A stretch of DNA of 39,952 nucleotides from Bacillus sp. RO3 (GCF_012911895.1 NZ_JAAXCV010000005.1:1-39952), one strand, 5' to 3'. Counted from the first letter of the stretch, positions 1 through 6,101 are shown. Numbers and translations: made by a program. Notes: generated from the letters alone by a model not told the origin.

Positions 1-111
1 GCTTTGTATGATTATGACGACAATAAAGATGTCATAGACTTGAATCACTTTGCTTGGGATTTCGCAGAATGGTTTGATGGGGAAGAATTTTTCACACAAG
101 CACCACAGTAA
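1..111 (+). CDS. 3' end of a truncated small phage protein
   Basis: An open frame runs from the first base to a TAA at 109-111 and gives a 36-residue acidic C-terminal tail rich in D, E, W and F. The start lies outside the window. I do not recognise the family. It is followed after about 40 bases by the next phage gene with its own ribosome binding site, so it looks like the last part of a normal gene in the same early gene string. The partial gene at the right end of the window is in a different frame and cannot be its beginning. Confidence 0.5.
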   Translation, partial: ALYDYDDNKDVIDLNHFAWDFAEWFDGEEFFTQAPQ

Positions 112-152
112 CTGTTGCACAGTCCGATGATGGAATGAAGGAGTGAATAAAT

Positions 153-368
153 GTGCTCGATGAAAAGACATTATATTCTCTAGTTGAAAAAGCTAAGAAA
201 TACGATGAATTAGTAAAACTCGAAAACAGAGTAGGCGAATTCCTGCATTGTTCGTTTTGTGGAAAGGATCAAAGTGATGTAGATAAATTGATCGCAGGTC
301 CCGGTGTTTATATTTGCAATGCATGTGTCGGCCTTTGTAATGAAATTCTTGAGGAAGTTCGAAAATGA
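153..368 (+). CDS. Stand-alone ClpX-type zinc-binding domain protein
   Basis: The 71-residue product has a short helical N-terminus and then a clear C4 zinc finger of the ClpX N-terminal type: CSFCGK with Cys33 and Cys36, the hallmark [11 protein letters not shown] with Cys55 and Cys58, then an acidic helix. In full-length ClpX this domain dimerises and docks adaptors and some substrates; the AAA+ ATPase part is absent here. The start is GTG at 153, placed by AAGGAG at 138-143. Cellular ClpX is over 400 residues, so this is a free domain and not a truncated clpX. Inference: it may bind host ClpX or its adaptors, or simply be a phage zinc-finger protein that reuses the fold. Assignment of the domain is firm, the role is not. 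Confidence 0.8.
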   Translation: MLDEKTLYSLVEKAKKYDELVKLENRVGEFLHCSFCGKDQSDVDKLIAGPGVYICNACVGLCNEILEEVRK

Positions 369-479
369 GAACACAGATATAAGGGAGAAAACCATAGCAA
401 TACTCTCTGGAAAAGGATATGGAAACAGGTAGTAAGTACGGGTTCTCCAATAATAATAAAGCTTGTCAAATCAACCTTT

Positions 480-573
480 GTTTCAAAGAAACTATGTTTC
501 TGTCAGAAACATATCCAAAGAAACATAGTCTGTGTGTTTCTTTGGGGGTGTTTCATTGAGTATGTTTCTTTGG
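480..573. repeat. Cluster of GTTTC/GAAAC repeats and hairpins
   Basis: About 95 bases between two genes carry repeated GTTTC/GAAAC words in both directions. GTTTC-AAA-GAAAC lies at 480-492. ATGTTTCTG and CAGAAACAT pair around one base at 494-512. CCAAAGAAACA (515-525) pairs with TGTTTCTTTGG (535-545), and TGTTTCTTTGG occurs again at 563-573. There is no long T-run behind the hairpins, so this is not a normal terminator. It could be an operator array, an attenuator ahead of the small gene at 606, or a replication or packaging element. The rest of the gap 369-605 shows nothing else that I can name. Confidence 0.55.
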
Positions 574-605
574 AAGATCGACCGTGTAGTTTAGGAGGAA
601 AAAGA

Positions 606-692
606 ATGTTTGAATTGTTCGCAATGATTACAGCCATCATGTTCATTCCATGTATGATAGCTGCTTACAATTTAGGAAGGTGGAGTAAATAA
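606..692 (+). CDS. Small membrane peptide (28 residues)
   Basis: An ATG at 606 behind AGGAGG at 593-598 opens a 28-residue frame. The product is almost one hydrophobic helix (Phe, Ile, Met, Ala) ending in a short GRWSK tail, as expected for a single-span membrane peptide with its basic end in the cytosol. Its stop codon overlaps the next ATG, so the two are probably translated together. No family is recognised. Similar one-span peptides are common in Bacillus phage early regions. Confidence 0.55.
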   Translation: MFELFAMITAIMFIPCMIAAYNLGRWSK

Positions 693-814
693 TGAAAAAA
701 GAAAAAACGCCAAACAAAGAAAGTAAGCTAATCAATGAAAGACTGTTAAAACTTGAGGCTGCTGTGACCCGGTTAACAGGGGAAGTTGAAAAACTAAAAG
801 ACGCCAGGTCATAA
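692..814 (+). CDS. Small coiled-coil peptide (40 residues)
   Basis: The ATG at 692 shares a base with the TAA of the upstream membrane peptide gene, a typical coupled arrangement. The 40-residue product starts with a lysine-rich stretch and then has leucine/valine heptads (INERLLKLEAAVTRLTGEVE), so a short coiled coil is likely. The tandem of a membrane peptide and a coiled-coil peptide suggests that they act together, but no function can be given. The end of this gene overlaps the terminator hairpin of the opposing gene. Confidence 0.5.
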   Translation: MKKEKTPNKESKLINERLLKLEAAVTRLTGEVEKLKDARS

Positions 815-833
815 CTTAGGGGTTATGACTGGC
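803..833 (-). terminator. Rho-independent terminator of the gene at 843-1061
   Basis: The arms 803-815 and 821-833 pair over about 12 positions with one bulged base. Read on the minus strand, the hairpin is followed by the T-rich string GTCTTTTAGTTTTTC, so it ends the minus-strand gene. On the plus strand there is no T-run. Confidence 0.65.
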
Positions 834-842
834 AGATGTGTA

Positions 843-1061
843 TTACCTGAATCGCAAATAATGGTTGTATTCCTCAGTTACGGTGTAGCCTTGGCTCTCA
901 GCCTCGGTTACAATTTCCTCTTTGGTTAGACTGAACTGTCGAAGGTCAATAACAGCCGTTTTTTCTCCGGGTTGTTTGAAAGCAGTTTGAAGAGTGCTGT
1001 TTAAAACATCCCAAGAATACAATTCCTTTATGTCGCTTGGCCTTGGATCTAATTTAGACAA
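843..1061 (-). CDS. Hypothetical protein divergent from the resolvase
   Basis: The product is 72 residues with a TTG start at 1061, chosen because GAGGGGTGG sits 8 bases upstream; the longer frame to 1124 has no comparable site. It reads as a compact alpha/beta protein (KLDPRPSDIKELYSWDVLN at the start, later TAVIDLRQFSLTKEEIVTEA). I do not recognise the family. It points away from the resolvase gene and shares the intergenic region with it, and it ends at a good terminator at 803-833, so it is a separate one-gene unit. Confidence 0.6.
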   Translation of the reverse strand: MSKLDPRPSDIKELYSWDVLNSTLQTAFKQPGEKTAVIDLRQFSLTKEEIVTEAESQGYTVTEEYNHYLRFR

Positions 1062-1148
1062 TATATTCACCACCCCTCTATGGAGGATTATACCAAATAC
1101 AAAGGAACATATGTTGTATATCAAAAGGGTCTAATTAAAAAATAAACA

Positions 1149-1206
1149 TTGTTTACTCTTTCACAAGTCTGTAGAATCAAGGTATATAGACTATCAATAG
1201 ACTTGT
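1149..1206 (+). promoter_or_regulatory. Resolvase promoter with inverted and direct repeats (possible res site)
   Basis: TTGTTT (1149-1154), a 17-base spacer and TAGAAT (1172-1177) form a good sigma-A promoter. ACAAGTCT (1163-1170) and AGACTTGT (1199-1206) are inverted arms around it, and ATAGACT is repeated at 1186-1192 and 1197-1203, 11 bases apart. Serine resolvases of this type bind such sites upstream of their own gene and repress themselves, so this is a candidate recombination and autoregulation site. Confidence 0.6.
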
Positions 1207-1227
1207 GTCAGAAATGAGGAGTAAATA

Positions 1228-1815
1228 ATGAGAAAAATAGGATACGTTCGGGTAAGTTCTGTTGACCAAAACCCAGCTAGACAATTAAAGCAACTCAATG
1301 AAATTGGAATGGACCTCATCTTCCAGGAGAAGATTTCGGGGGCAACCAAAGAAAGACCTGAGCTTCAAAAGATGATCAATAATCTCGAAGAAGGAGATAC
1401 CATTTTTGTAACAGACCTTACCCGAATAACAAGAAGCACAATACACCTCTTTCAGTTGGTCGAAGAAATCCGACAAAAGAAGGCTGGACTAAAGTCGCTT
1501 AAAGACACCTGGTTAGATATCGAGTCTGATAATCCTTACAGCGAATTTCTAATGACTGTGATCGGCGGGGTCAACCAACTAGAAAGGGATTTAATCAGGA
1601 TGAGGCAGCGCGAAGGCATTGATCTCGCTAAGAAAGAAGGGAAATATAAAGGACGAGTTAAAAAATATCACAATAACCATGCTGGTATGAAGCACGCCGT
1701 CCAATTGTATGAAGAAGGCAGAAAAACAGTTAAACAAATATGTGAGATAACTAACATTTCTCAGGCTTCACTTTATAGAAGATTAAGGGAAATCAAGGAG
1801 GAGTCAAAATTATGA
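1228..1815 (+). CDS. Small serine recombinase (resolvase/invertase family)
   Basis: The 195-residue protein has the length and layout of a Tn3-type resolvase or DNA invertase. The N-terminal catalytic domain opens with GYVRVSSVDQN and carries the nucleophile Ser10; the active-site arginine motif DLTRITRS is at 63-70. The long E-helix region (GGVNQLERDLIRMRQREG) follows, then a C-terminal helix-turn-helix near residues 165-190 (TVKQICEITNISQASLYRRL). The start is ATG 1228 behind GAGGAG. On a plasmid-borne prophage its natural job is resolving multimers so that the partition system has monomers to work on. An invertase role is possible, but no inverted segment was seen. It overlaps the next gene by ATGA. 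Confidence 0.9.
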   Translation: MRKIGYVRVSSVDQNPARQLKQLNEIGMDLIFQEKISGATKERPELQKMINNLEEGDTIFVTDLTRITRSTIHLFQLVEEIRQKKAGLKSLKDTWLDIESDNPYSEFLMTVIGGVNQLERDLIRMRQREGIDLAKKEGKYKGRVKKYHNNHAGMKHAVQLYEEGRKTVKQICEITNISQASLYRRLREIKEESKL

Positions 1816-1985
1816 GTAATGTACCTCCTGGATTTTTAAAATGGCTTGAAAAGCAAAAAGATTATTCATTGAAAGAACGAACGCAGCTGATGGAAGAAAT
1901 GGATGATTACTTTCTAAAAAGGAAGAACAGGATAGATAAGAAAAAGGAGAATGAAAATTGGAAAAACACACAAAAGAAGAATTAG
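1812..1985 (+). CDS. Small hypothetical protein coupled to the resolvase
   Basis: The ATG at 1812 overlaps the resolvase stop (ATGA), which implies translational coupling. The 57-residue product is highly charged, with a PPGFLKWLEKQ start and a lysine/asparagine-rich C-terminus. The next gene starts inside it at 1958. No family is recognised. The good coupling argues that it is translated, but the lysine-rich tail could be shaped by the overlapping start region of the next gene. Confidence 0.5.
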   Translation: MSNVPPGFLKWLEKQKDYSLKERTQLMEEMDDYFLKRKNRIDKKKENENWKNTQKKN

Positions 1986-2236
1986 AAGATTTTAGCATCA
2001 ATGGGCTAATCAGTCTTGTAATGGAAAGTGAAGATAATCAAGAAAGCCTTGGTGATGCTTATGTAAAGACACTTAACTCTTATCAGAAAAAGCTTGAGGA
2101 TATGGAAAGAATAGCTAAAAAGCAAAGCGAGTGCGTGAAAAACCTTCACAAATATATTTTCATGAATGAAAGCATCCCTGAAGATGAAAGAGAACTTATT
2201 ATTGCGAATTTAGACACTGTTATTCGCTTGTATTGA
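1958..2236 (+). CDS. Hypothetical coiled-coil protein
   Basis: The 92-residue acidic protein starts at TTG 1958, 8 bases behind AAGGAG at 1944-1949. It is nearly all helix, with a central heptad-like stretch (SYQKKLEDMERIAKKQSECVKNLHKYIF), so a coiled coil is likely. It is the last gene of the resolvase operon, since about 450 bases without a plus-strand gene follow. No function is recognised. Confidence 0.65.
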   Translation: MEKHTKEELEDFSINGLISLVMESEDNQESLGDAYVKTLNSYQKKLEDMERIAKKQSECVKNLHKYIFMNESIPEDERELIIANLDTVIRLY

Positions 2237-2448
2237 TATTTCTGACAACAAATTCAAATAGAGATAAACGCCAAAAAAGCCGAAACATCCCATTTGACCT
2301 TGGCATCAAAATTTACATGCTGGGTAGAGGAGTGAATCCGCCTTTTCACGCTATTAAGTTTCAATATTGAGTTGTCACGTTATAGTTTAACCAAAAAATA
2401 TAAATTTATTCGCTAATGAACAATCCGGAGAAAAAGCAAAATCACGGC
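2237..2448. other. Non-coding stretch downstream of the resolvase operon
   Basis: These 212 bases contain no supported gene. They are AT-rich, without a strong hairpin or a clear promoter. Together with the minus-strand peptide unit at 2441-2638 they separate two plus-strand operons. An antisense RNA to the peptide gene could start here, but I cannot point to a convincing promoter. Confidence 0.4.
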
Positions 2449-2463
2449 TTAGAAAGCCGTGAT
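2441..2463 (-). terminator. Terminator that contains the stop codon of the 31-residue peptide gene
   Basis: ATCACGGCTT (2441-2450) and its perfect complement (2454-2463) pair around three bases. On the minus strand the hairpin is followed by TTTTGCTTTTT, a clear Rho-independent terminator. The TAA of the small gene (2449-2451) lies in the loop side of the hairpin. Confidence 0.75.
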
Positions 2464-2544
2464 GATTGCTGCCAAAAGTGAGCACAAGCCTCCGAAGAAG
2501 CTCATAGCCTCACCGGAAATCTTTACTTTAATCTTGATTTCCAT
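2449..2544 (-). CDS. 31-residue hydrophobic peptide, candidate type I toxin
   Basis: The frame runs from ATG 2544 behind GGGTGAT to a TAA inside its own terminator. The peptide begins with a charged MEIKIKVKIS strand and ends in a hydrophobic FFGGLCSLLAAIITAF segment. It has its own promoter at 2633-2638 and a leader of about 80 bases, in which CCCT and AGGG can pair around the ribosome binding site. The short mRNA of about 190 bases with a tight terminator, a structured leader and a hydrophobic product resembles Bacillus prophage type I toxins, but the sequence is not TxpA, BsrG or YonT and no antitoxin RNA is proven. It could also be a secreted or signalling peptide. Confidence 0.5.
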   Translation of the reverse strand: MEIKIKVKISGEAMSFFGGLCSLLAAIITAF

Positions 2545-2632
2545 GGCGATCACCCTTTGAAGAGGGCAGGTTTTGTCTTTGGCGCCACTTATTTAAGACG
2601 CGTGGATGACAACCCACTTCTAGCTGATACAA

Positions 2633-2638
2633 ATTATA
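2633..2638 (-). promoter_or_regulatory. Extended -10 promoter for the 31-residue peptide gene
   Basis: On the minus strand TATAAT is preceded by TGG, giving the extended -10 form TGnTATAAT. No good -35 box is present, which is usual for extended -10 promoters. Transcription would start near 2625 and end at the terminator at 2441. Confidence 0.6.
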
Positions 2639-2683
2639 CCAGTTAAATAATCTTATTACTATATAAATATTTGGAGGGATATT

Positions 2684-3037
2684 ATGGACATCAAGGACAA
2701 ATTAGAAGATTGGAAGCGTCAGTTAGAACAGGCCGAAGAGTACGGTATGTACTTTGATAGAAATACAGTAAAGGAAATGATTGAAACCATCAAGAACCAG
2801 CAAAACCAGATTGATGTCCTTTCAGTAAATAAAAAAGGAGCCATGGGCCTTCTGGATGAATCCATCATTACAGCTGAGTCCTTAGGAAAAAAATACACTG
2901 AGTGTAAAAAGGCATTGGAATTTTACGCTAATGAAAACAGTTATGTAACAAACATAGGAAACGGAGTAGAAATAGAAGCTACTGTAATGATTGATAATGG
3001 CGATCGAGCGAAAAAAGTGTTGTCTAATTTTGTTTAG
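2684..3037 (+). CDS. Phage hypothetical protein (Ead/Ea22-like style)
   Basis: The product is 117 residues from ATG 2684 behind GGAGGG. The N-terminal half is a helical coiled coil (EDWKRQLEQAEEYG, later IETIKNQQNQIDVL). The C-terminal half has the pattern CKKALEFYANENSYV followed by a hydrophobic strand and a DNGDRAKKVL ending. This C-terminal pattern is frequent in small phage early proteins of unknown role. It leads a run of four small genes up to the terminator at 3494, and I see no catalytic motif. Confidence 0.65.
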   Translation: MDIKDKLEDWKRQLEQAEEYGMYFDRNTVKEMIETIKNQQNQIDVLSVNKKGAMGLLDESIITAESLGKKYTECKKALEFYANENSYVTNIGNGVEIEATVMIDNGDRAKKVLSNFV

Positions 3038-3074
3038 TAAGAAAAGGTACATTTTCATACATTAGGAGGTTGCT

Positions 3075-3290
3075 ATGAAGGAATTAGTTGAAATAAAAGA
3101 AAATACAAAGCACGCAGATGAATTTTATTTAGAGAGTGCTATTGGAATGAATAAAGAGGAGTTAGCATGGCTAATCGAACAATCTGGGAAGATTGAGGAA
3201 ATAACTGAAATTCTTCACAAACCTGACCTCTGCAATGCGGATAAGTTTGATCTTATAGAAGAAATAGTCTTGGGAGGTAAACATGGTTAA
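3075..3290 (+). CDS. Hypothetical acidic protein
   Basis: The 71-residue acidic, helical product starts at ATG 3075 behind TAGGAGG. Its sequence is dominated by E, L, I and K with no cysteine or nucleotide-binding motif. Its last codons overlap the next ATG (3283), so the two genes are coupled. No family is recognised. Confidence 0.6.
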   Translation: MKELVEIKENTKHADEFYLESAIGMNKEELAWLIEQSGKIEEITEILHKPDLCNADKFDLIEEIVLGGKHG

Positions 3291-3417
3291 ATTTTTATAC
3301 GTATGTGGATCATGTGATTACAGGTTCCCCTTCAACTGGAGGGATAGCAAACCATTTTGTCCTTTATGTGGCCAAAAGGAATCTTCAATGGTCACGGAAT
3401 ACGTTAAGAGAAAGTGA
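3283..3417 (+). CDS. Small zinc-ribbon protein
   Basis: The 44-residue frame starts at ATG 3283 inside the end of the previous gene, with GGGAGG 5 bases upstream. Two cysteine pairs, CGSC near residue 9 and CPLC near residue 26, separated by an aromatic strand, form a rubredoxin-like zinc ribbon. Such mini-ribbons are common in phage early regions and may bind nucleic acid or host polymerase; the target here is unknown. Transcription ends at the terminator that follows. Confidence 0.6.
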   Translation: MVKFLYVCGSCDYRFPFNWRDSKPFCPLCGQKESSMVTEYVKRK

Positions 3418-3493
3418 TTGTGAGGAATTTACAAACTAATAGCAAGGTAACCATCCATCTAAATTCAATAGAGAGACAATCTCAGACATAACT

Positions 3494-3538
3494 GAGGGTG
3501 CAAAAGTGAGCTGTTCATTCTTGCGCCCTCTTTTTGTT
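3494..3538 (+). terminator. Rho-independent terminator
   Basis: GAGGGTGCAA (3494-3503) pairs with TTGCGCCCTC (3521-3530) with one G-U, followed by TTTTTGTTT. It ends the operon 2684-3417. It also shows that the longer frame starting at 3506 is not the true start of the next gene. Confidence 0.8.
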
Positions 3539-3559
3539 TACAAAAAAGGAGAAATTCAA

Positions 3560-3706
3560 GTGGGAAAAGACAAGGTAATGGTTTATCAAATCAAGTTTGT
3601 GGTCAATAAGTATCGCCAGGATAAACGAACAGGACCGATTGATCCGATACCAAGAAGCAAGTATATGCAAAAATTATTTAAAGAAGAAGAAGAAAGAATG
3701 AAATAG
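3560..3706 (+). CDS. Small basic protein upstream of the ArpU-like gene
   Basis: The product is 48 residues with GTG 3560 as start, set by AAAGGAG at 3546-3551 and 8 bases of spacing. A start at 3506 would lie inside the terminator. The product is basic (KFVVNKYRQDKRTGP) with an acidic helical tail (KLFKEEEERMK). It directly precedes the ArpU-like regulator, so it may be co-transcribed with it. Small proteins of this type occur next to late regulators in Bacillus phages, but I cannot name a family. Confidence 0.55.
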   Translation: MGKDKVMVYQIKFVVNKYRQDKRTGPIDPIPRSKYMQKLFKEEEERMK

Positions 3707-3717
3707 GGGTGAGTGTG

Positions 3718-4080
3718 ATGATGGCAACATTAAATGAGAAAGAAGTGCATAACGAAGTGATCCGGCAGCTTCGGGAATATAGAGCCTTGAAAGTCAAATT
3801 GGTAAATATGAAAGAACGTGAGGATGCCGGAGCAGAAGAACTGTTTCCATCTCTGGTTCAAGGATCAAGCTTATCTGAATTAAAGGTTAAACAAATCAAT
3901 CGAGCGCTTAGTGAGGCCTTGGACAGTATTGAAAGAGCCATTGTTGAAAGAAAATATCTCCATGTGAAGGAATTGAATGATGAAGAAATCTACCTGGAGC
4001 TTGGAGTGAAGAGAGGGAAGTTTTACGAAAAGAAGAAAGATGCTCTTCTAAATCTAGCTAGAGCAATGGGGATCATATGA
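3718..4080 (+). CDS. ArpU/RinA-family late-gene transcription regulator
   Basis: The 120-residue protein has the pattern of ArpU/RinA-like phage regulators. A helical N-terminal domain is followed by a short sigma-like C-terminal region, ALDSIERAIVERKYLHVKELNDEEIYLELGVKRGKFYEKKKDALLNLARAMGI, in which the GVKRGKFYEKKKDAL part is the recognition-helix segment (quoted as consecutive short pieces of one region). These proteins switch on packaging and structural genes, which fits its place just ahead of the late operon. ATG 3718 is preferred over GTG 3709 because AGGGG at 3705-3709 then has proper spacing. The target promoter probably lies in the following non-coding stretch or near 5.4-6.6 kb. 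Confidence 0.75.
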   Translation: MMATLNEKEVHNEVIRQLREYRALKVKLVNMKEREDAGAEELFPSLVQGSSLSELKVKQINRALSEALDSIERAIVERKYLHVKELNDEEIYLELGVKRGKFYEKKKDALLNLARAMGII

Positions 4081-4644
4081 TATCGTACAAATTCCGGACA
4101 AAAAGGGAACTTTTCGGGTACCTTTTGGGGAACTAAATGGGGAACTTTTCGGGTACCAAATTGGGCACTGTTTGAAGAAGGGAAAGTTAGTACGCTTTTC
4201 TTAGGAAGAAATTCCTGGGTGAAGCGTCTAATCCCTTATCATTGACGTACTCGGGTGTATCGAATGACTGAGAAGGTTGCCAGCTGTACAAGGGGAGCAA
4301 CTGGAGTCTAGCTGTATTGCGCACGATAGCTACGGGGAAGCAAAGCGAAATTCTTTGCAAAGCTTTTGAGTGTATCCAGTAATGTAATGGGTCTCAATTG
4401 TGACTGACTTTAATCCTAGCTATTCCTCTTGGGTGATTGAAGATAGTCAAATACTTATTTTAAATGGCTGCATATAGTTCCGTGGCTCTCTACGTCCTCC
4501 TTTAAAAAATAAAACTGTAGAGAAAGTTGCGTTGTTGATTCAAACGTTCATTACTCACATAATAACGGATTAATCTTCTTCTCAACGAATGTCACGGCAC
4601 TATATGGAGTCATTTATTTTTTTATGTTCCAAAGGAGGACTGAA
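4081..4644. other. Long structured non-coding stretch before the recombinase
   Basis: There is no supported gene in 560 bases. The left part has the 18-base word GGGAACTTTTCGGGTACC twice (about 4106-4123 and 4140-4157) and a third partial copy between them. A long hairpin at 4192-4227 has a GAAA tetraloop. GCAAAG and CTTTGC pair near 4338-4357, and GTTGC and GCAAC pair near 4275-4300. The density of short perfect stems hints at a structured RNA or a regulatory or packaging region, but I recognise no known RNA family. ArpU-type regulators act on DNA near this place in other phages. Confidence 0.45.
4192..4227 (+). ncRNA. Long hairpin with GAAA tetraloop
   Basis: ACGCTT (4192-4197) pairs with AAGCGT (4222-4227), then three pairs after one mismatch, then AGGAA (4203-4207) with TTCCT (4212-4216) around the loop GAAA. 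That is about 15 pairs closed by a GNRA loop, which is more RNA-like than DNA-operator-like. It has no T-run. It could be part of a larger structured transcript, or a processing or stability element of the transcript leaving the ArpU-like gene. Confidence 0.45.
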
Positions 4645-4660
4645 ATGATGTGGTCAAAAC

Positions 4661-5215
4661 ATGAATTTAGTCGAGCCCATTAGAGACAAAGAGTTAATCC
4701 AAGACATCAAAGATTATTTGAAGCAGAAGAACAGGCGGAACTATATCCTGTTTCTATTAGGAATTAATACTGGAATGGCCATCGCTGATCTTCTTAAGCT
4801 TAAAGTAAGAGATGTAGAAGGGTGGCACATTGTTTATAAGAGGCAGAAGACATTAAAGAAAAGAAGGCCAGCACAAAGAATTAAATTGTCCAACGCAGTG
4901 AAAAAAGAACTGAGGGAATACACCAAAGATAAGCCAAAAGATGAATTTCTTTTTAAGAGCAGAAATGGGAAGAACAAGCCGATCACAAGAGCAATGGCTT
5001 ATGTGATATTAAGAGAAGCAGCTGAAGAGTTTGGACTGGAAGCCATCGGGACGCATTCAATGCGTAAAACCTGGGGCTATTTTTATTATAAAAAATTCAA
5101 TGATGTCGCTGACCTGCAAGGGCAAATGGGGCATGCGGATCCAAGTTATACATTACGCTATATTGGCATAAGCCAGGATGAAAAAGACAAGCGTAGAAGC
5201 AACTTGGTGTTATAG
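4661..5215 (+). CDS. Short tyrosine recombinase, first catalytic arginine missing
   Basis: The 184-residue protein is only the catalytic half of a tyrosine recombinase; the N-terminal core-binding domain is absent. The second box is intact: HSMRKT (His132, Arg135), GH at 157-158 and the nucleophile Tyr167 in TLRYIG. In the first box the family pattern TGLRxxELL reads TGMAIADLL, so Ala40 replaces the catalytic arginine. Similar short recombinases lie near terminase genes in many Bacillus prophages. The start is odd: AAGGAGG at 4632-4637 serves ATG 4645/4648 of a 12-codon frame that ends past 4661, so recombinase translation looks coupled to it. It is probably inactive or has a regulatory role. 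Confidence 0.75.
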   Translation: MNLVEPIRDKELIQDIKDYLKQKNRRNYILFLLGINTGMAIADLLKLKVRDVEGWHIVYKRQKTLKKRRPAQRIKLSNAVKKELREYTKDKPKDEFLFKSRNGKNKPITRAMAYVILREAAEEFGLEAIGTHSMRKTWGYFYYKKFNDVADLQGQMGHADPSYTLRYIGISQDEKDKRRSNLVL

Positions 5216-5487
5216 TTCTTTTTTTTATGACTTCTTTAATTGTCTTCATTTTACCCATATCAAGCTCAAACAGGGAATAGGACTTAAACATTGGTATGAC
5301 TGGAATAAATAGCACCATAGCAATTTAACAGTCTGTATAACGAAGATAATTCAAGAGGGTCAGATAAGCGCAAATAAGTGGGCCATATTTACTCGAAATC
5401 ATCTAATTTCGTTGTAGGGCAAATCTCAGCATAAAAAGGATTACTTTCTCTTTTGTCGAATAGTGTAGACAGAAGGAGGTTGATAGA
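5216..5487. other. Non-coding gap between the recombinase and the next late gene
   Basis: These 272 bases hold no supported gene. A T-run follows the recombinase stop, but its hairpin is weak. CGAAAT and ATTTCG pair around 5395-5412. A minus-strand frame at 5097-5318 overlaps the recombinase and lacks a convincing ribosome site. The region may hold the start of late transcription, but no clear promoter was found. Confidence 0.35.
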
Positions 5488-5742
5488 ATGGGATTACTCA
5501 GCCCTAAGGGTAAAAAACTTACTGCTGAAGAATATATTGAGAGATATGATTTATCGGGATTAAGTCAGCAGGATTTAATACGAAGTATTGCAAAAGACAT
5601 ATCTGAAAGCGGGTTGACTAAGTCTGGTCTTTCAGGAAAAACCAATGTGCATCTTGAAGCGCAGATTCTATACTTGGAAACATTGGTGGAACAGAATTGG
5701 CTCATTTTAAAACAACTTGAAAAATTAAATAGCGAAAAGTAA
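5488..5742 (+). CDS. Hypothetical phage protein
   Basis: The 84-residue protein starts at ATG 5488 behind AAGGAGG. It is helical and charged, with a LTAEEYIERYDLSGLSQQDL start and a C-terminal leucine-rich coiled-coil segment (LEAQILYLETLVEQNWLILK). It is closed off by the terminator at 5744, so it forms its own short unit ahead of the HNH gene. No family is recognised. Its place just before HNH and terminase suggests a packaging-adjacent or regulatory protein. Confidence 0.6.
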   Translation: MGLLSPKGKKLTAEEYIERYDLSGLSQQDLIRSIAKDISESGLTKSGLSGKTNVHLEAQILYLETLVEQNWLILKQLEKLNSEK

Positions 5743-5743
5743 G

Positions 5744-5769
5744 GCATCCATTCAGGGATGCTTTTTTTA
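5744..5769 (+). terminator. Rho-independent terminator
   Basis: GCATCC (5744-5749) and GGATGC (5756-5761) pair and are followed by seven T. It separates the gene at 5488 from the HNH-terminase block. Confidence 0.75.
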
Positions 5770-5783
5770 TTGGAGTGATTCAG

Positions 5784-6101
5784 ATGACTGCTGATGAAAT
5801 AAGGCAGCTGATCATAGCAGGAACAATCGAGAAGTTTTATAACAATCGTAAGTGGAGGAACCTCAGCAAGAAGATAAAGAAGAGGGATAACAATGAATGT
5901 CAAATGTGTAAGCGCAGGGGAAGATATTCAAAGGCTCAGAATGTTCACCATATCAAAGAGCTGAAGGATTATCCTAAGCTAGCATATGAAGAGGACAACC
6001 TGGAATCACTTTGTATCAGCTGCCATAACGAAGAGCATCCAGAGAAGCTGGAGAAGTTCAAGAAGAAGGAATCGAAGTTCTTTAACGAGGAGAGGTGGTA
6101 A
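5784..6101 (+). CDS. HNH endonuclease
   Basis: The 105-residue product has the short HNH fold of phage packaging-associated nucleases. It has a basic N-terminus, CQMC as the first zinc pair, the VHHIKEL box with the catalytic histidine, NLESLC with the asparagine, and CISCHNEEHP as the second zinc pair and final histidine. ATG 5784 is used because TGGAG lies 8 bases upstream. In HK97-like phages an HNH protein next to the terminase is needed for cos cleavage and head morphogenesis, and the neighbour order here matches. Confidence 0.9.
   Translation: MTADEIRQLIIAGTIEKFYNNRKWRNLSKKIKKRDNNECQMCKRRGRYSKAQNVHHIKELKDYPKLAYEEDNLESLCISCHNEEHPEKLEKFKKKESKFFNEERW

Noticed and set aside
1062..1124. Longer N-terminus for the minus-strand gene at 843
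   Set aside because: The longer frame lacks a ribosome site and crosses the region of its own GAGGGGTGG site; TTG 1061 is well placed.
3506..3559. Upstream start for the small gene ending at 3706
   Set aside because: It lies inside the loop and arm of a clear terminator; GTG 3560 has a proper ribosome site.
4081..4644. tRNA, group I or group II intron in the long gap
   Set aside because: No cloverleaf, no intron core sequences and no domain V-like hairpin were found; only isolated stems are visible.
5097..5318. Minus-strand frame of 73 codons
   Set aside because: Half of it is antisense to the recombinase gene and it has no good ribosome site or promoter. It is most likely a chance frame.
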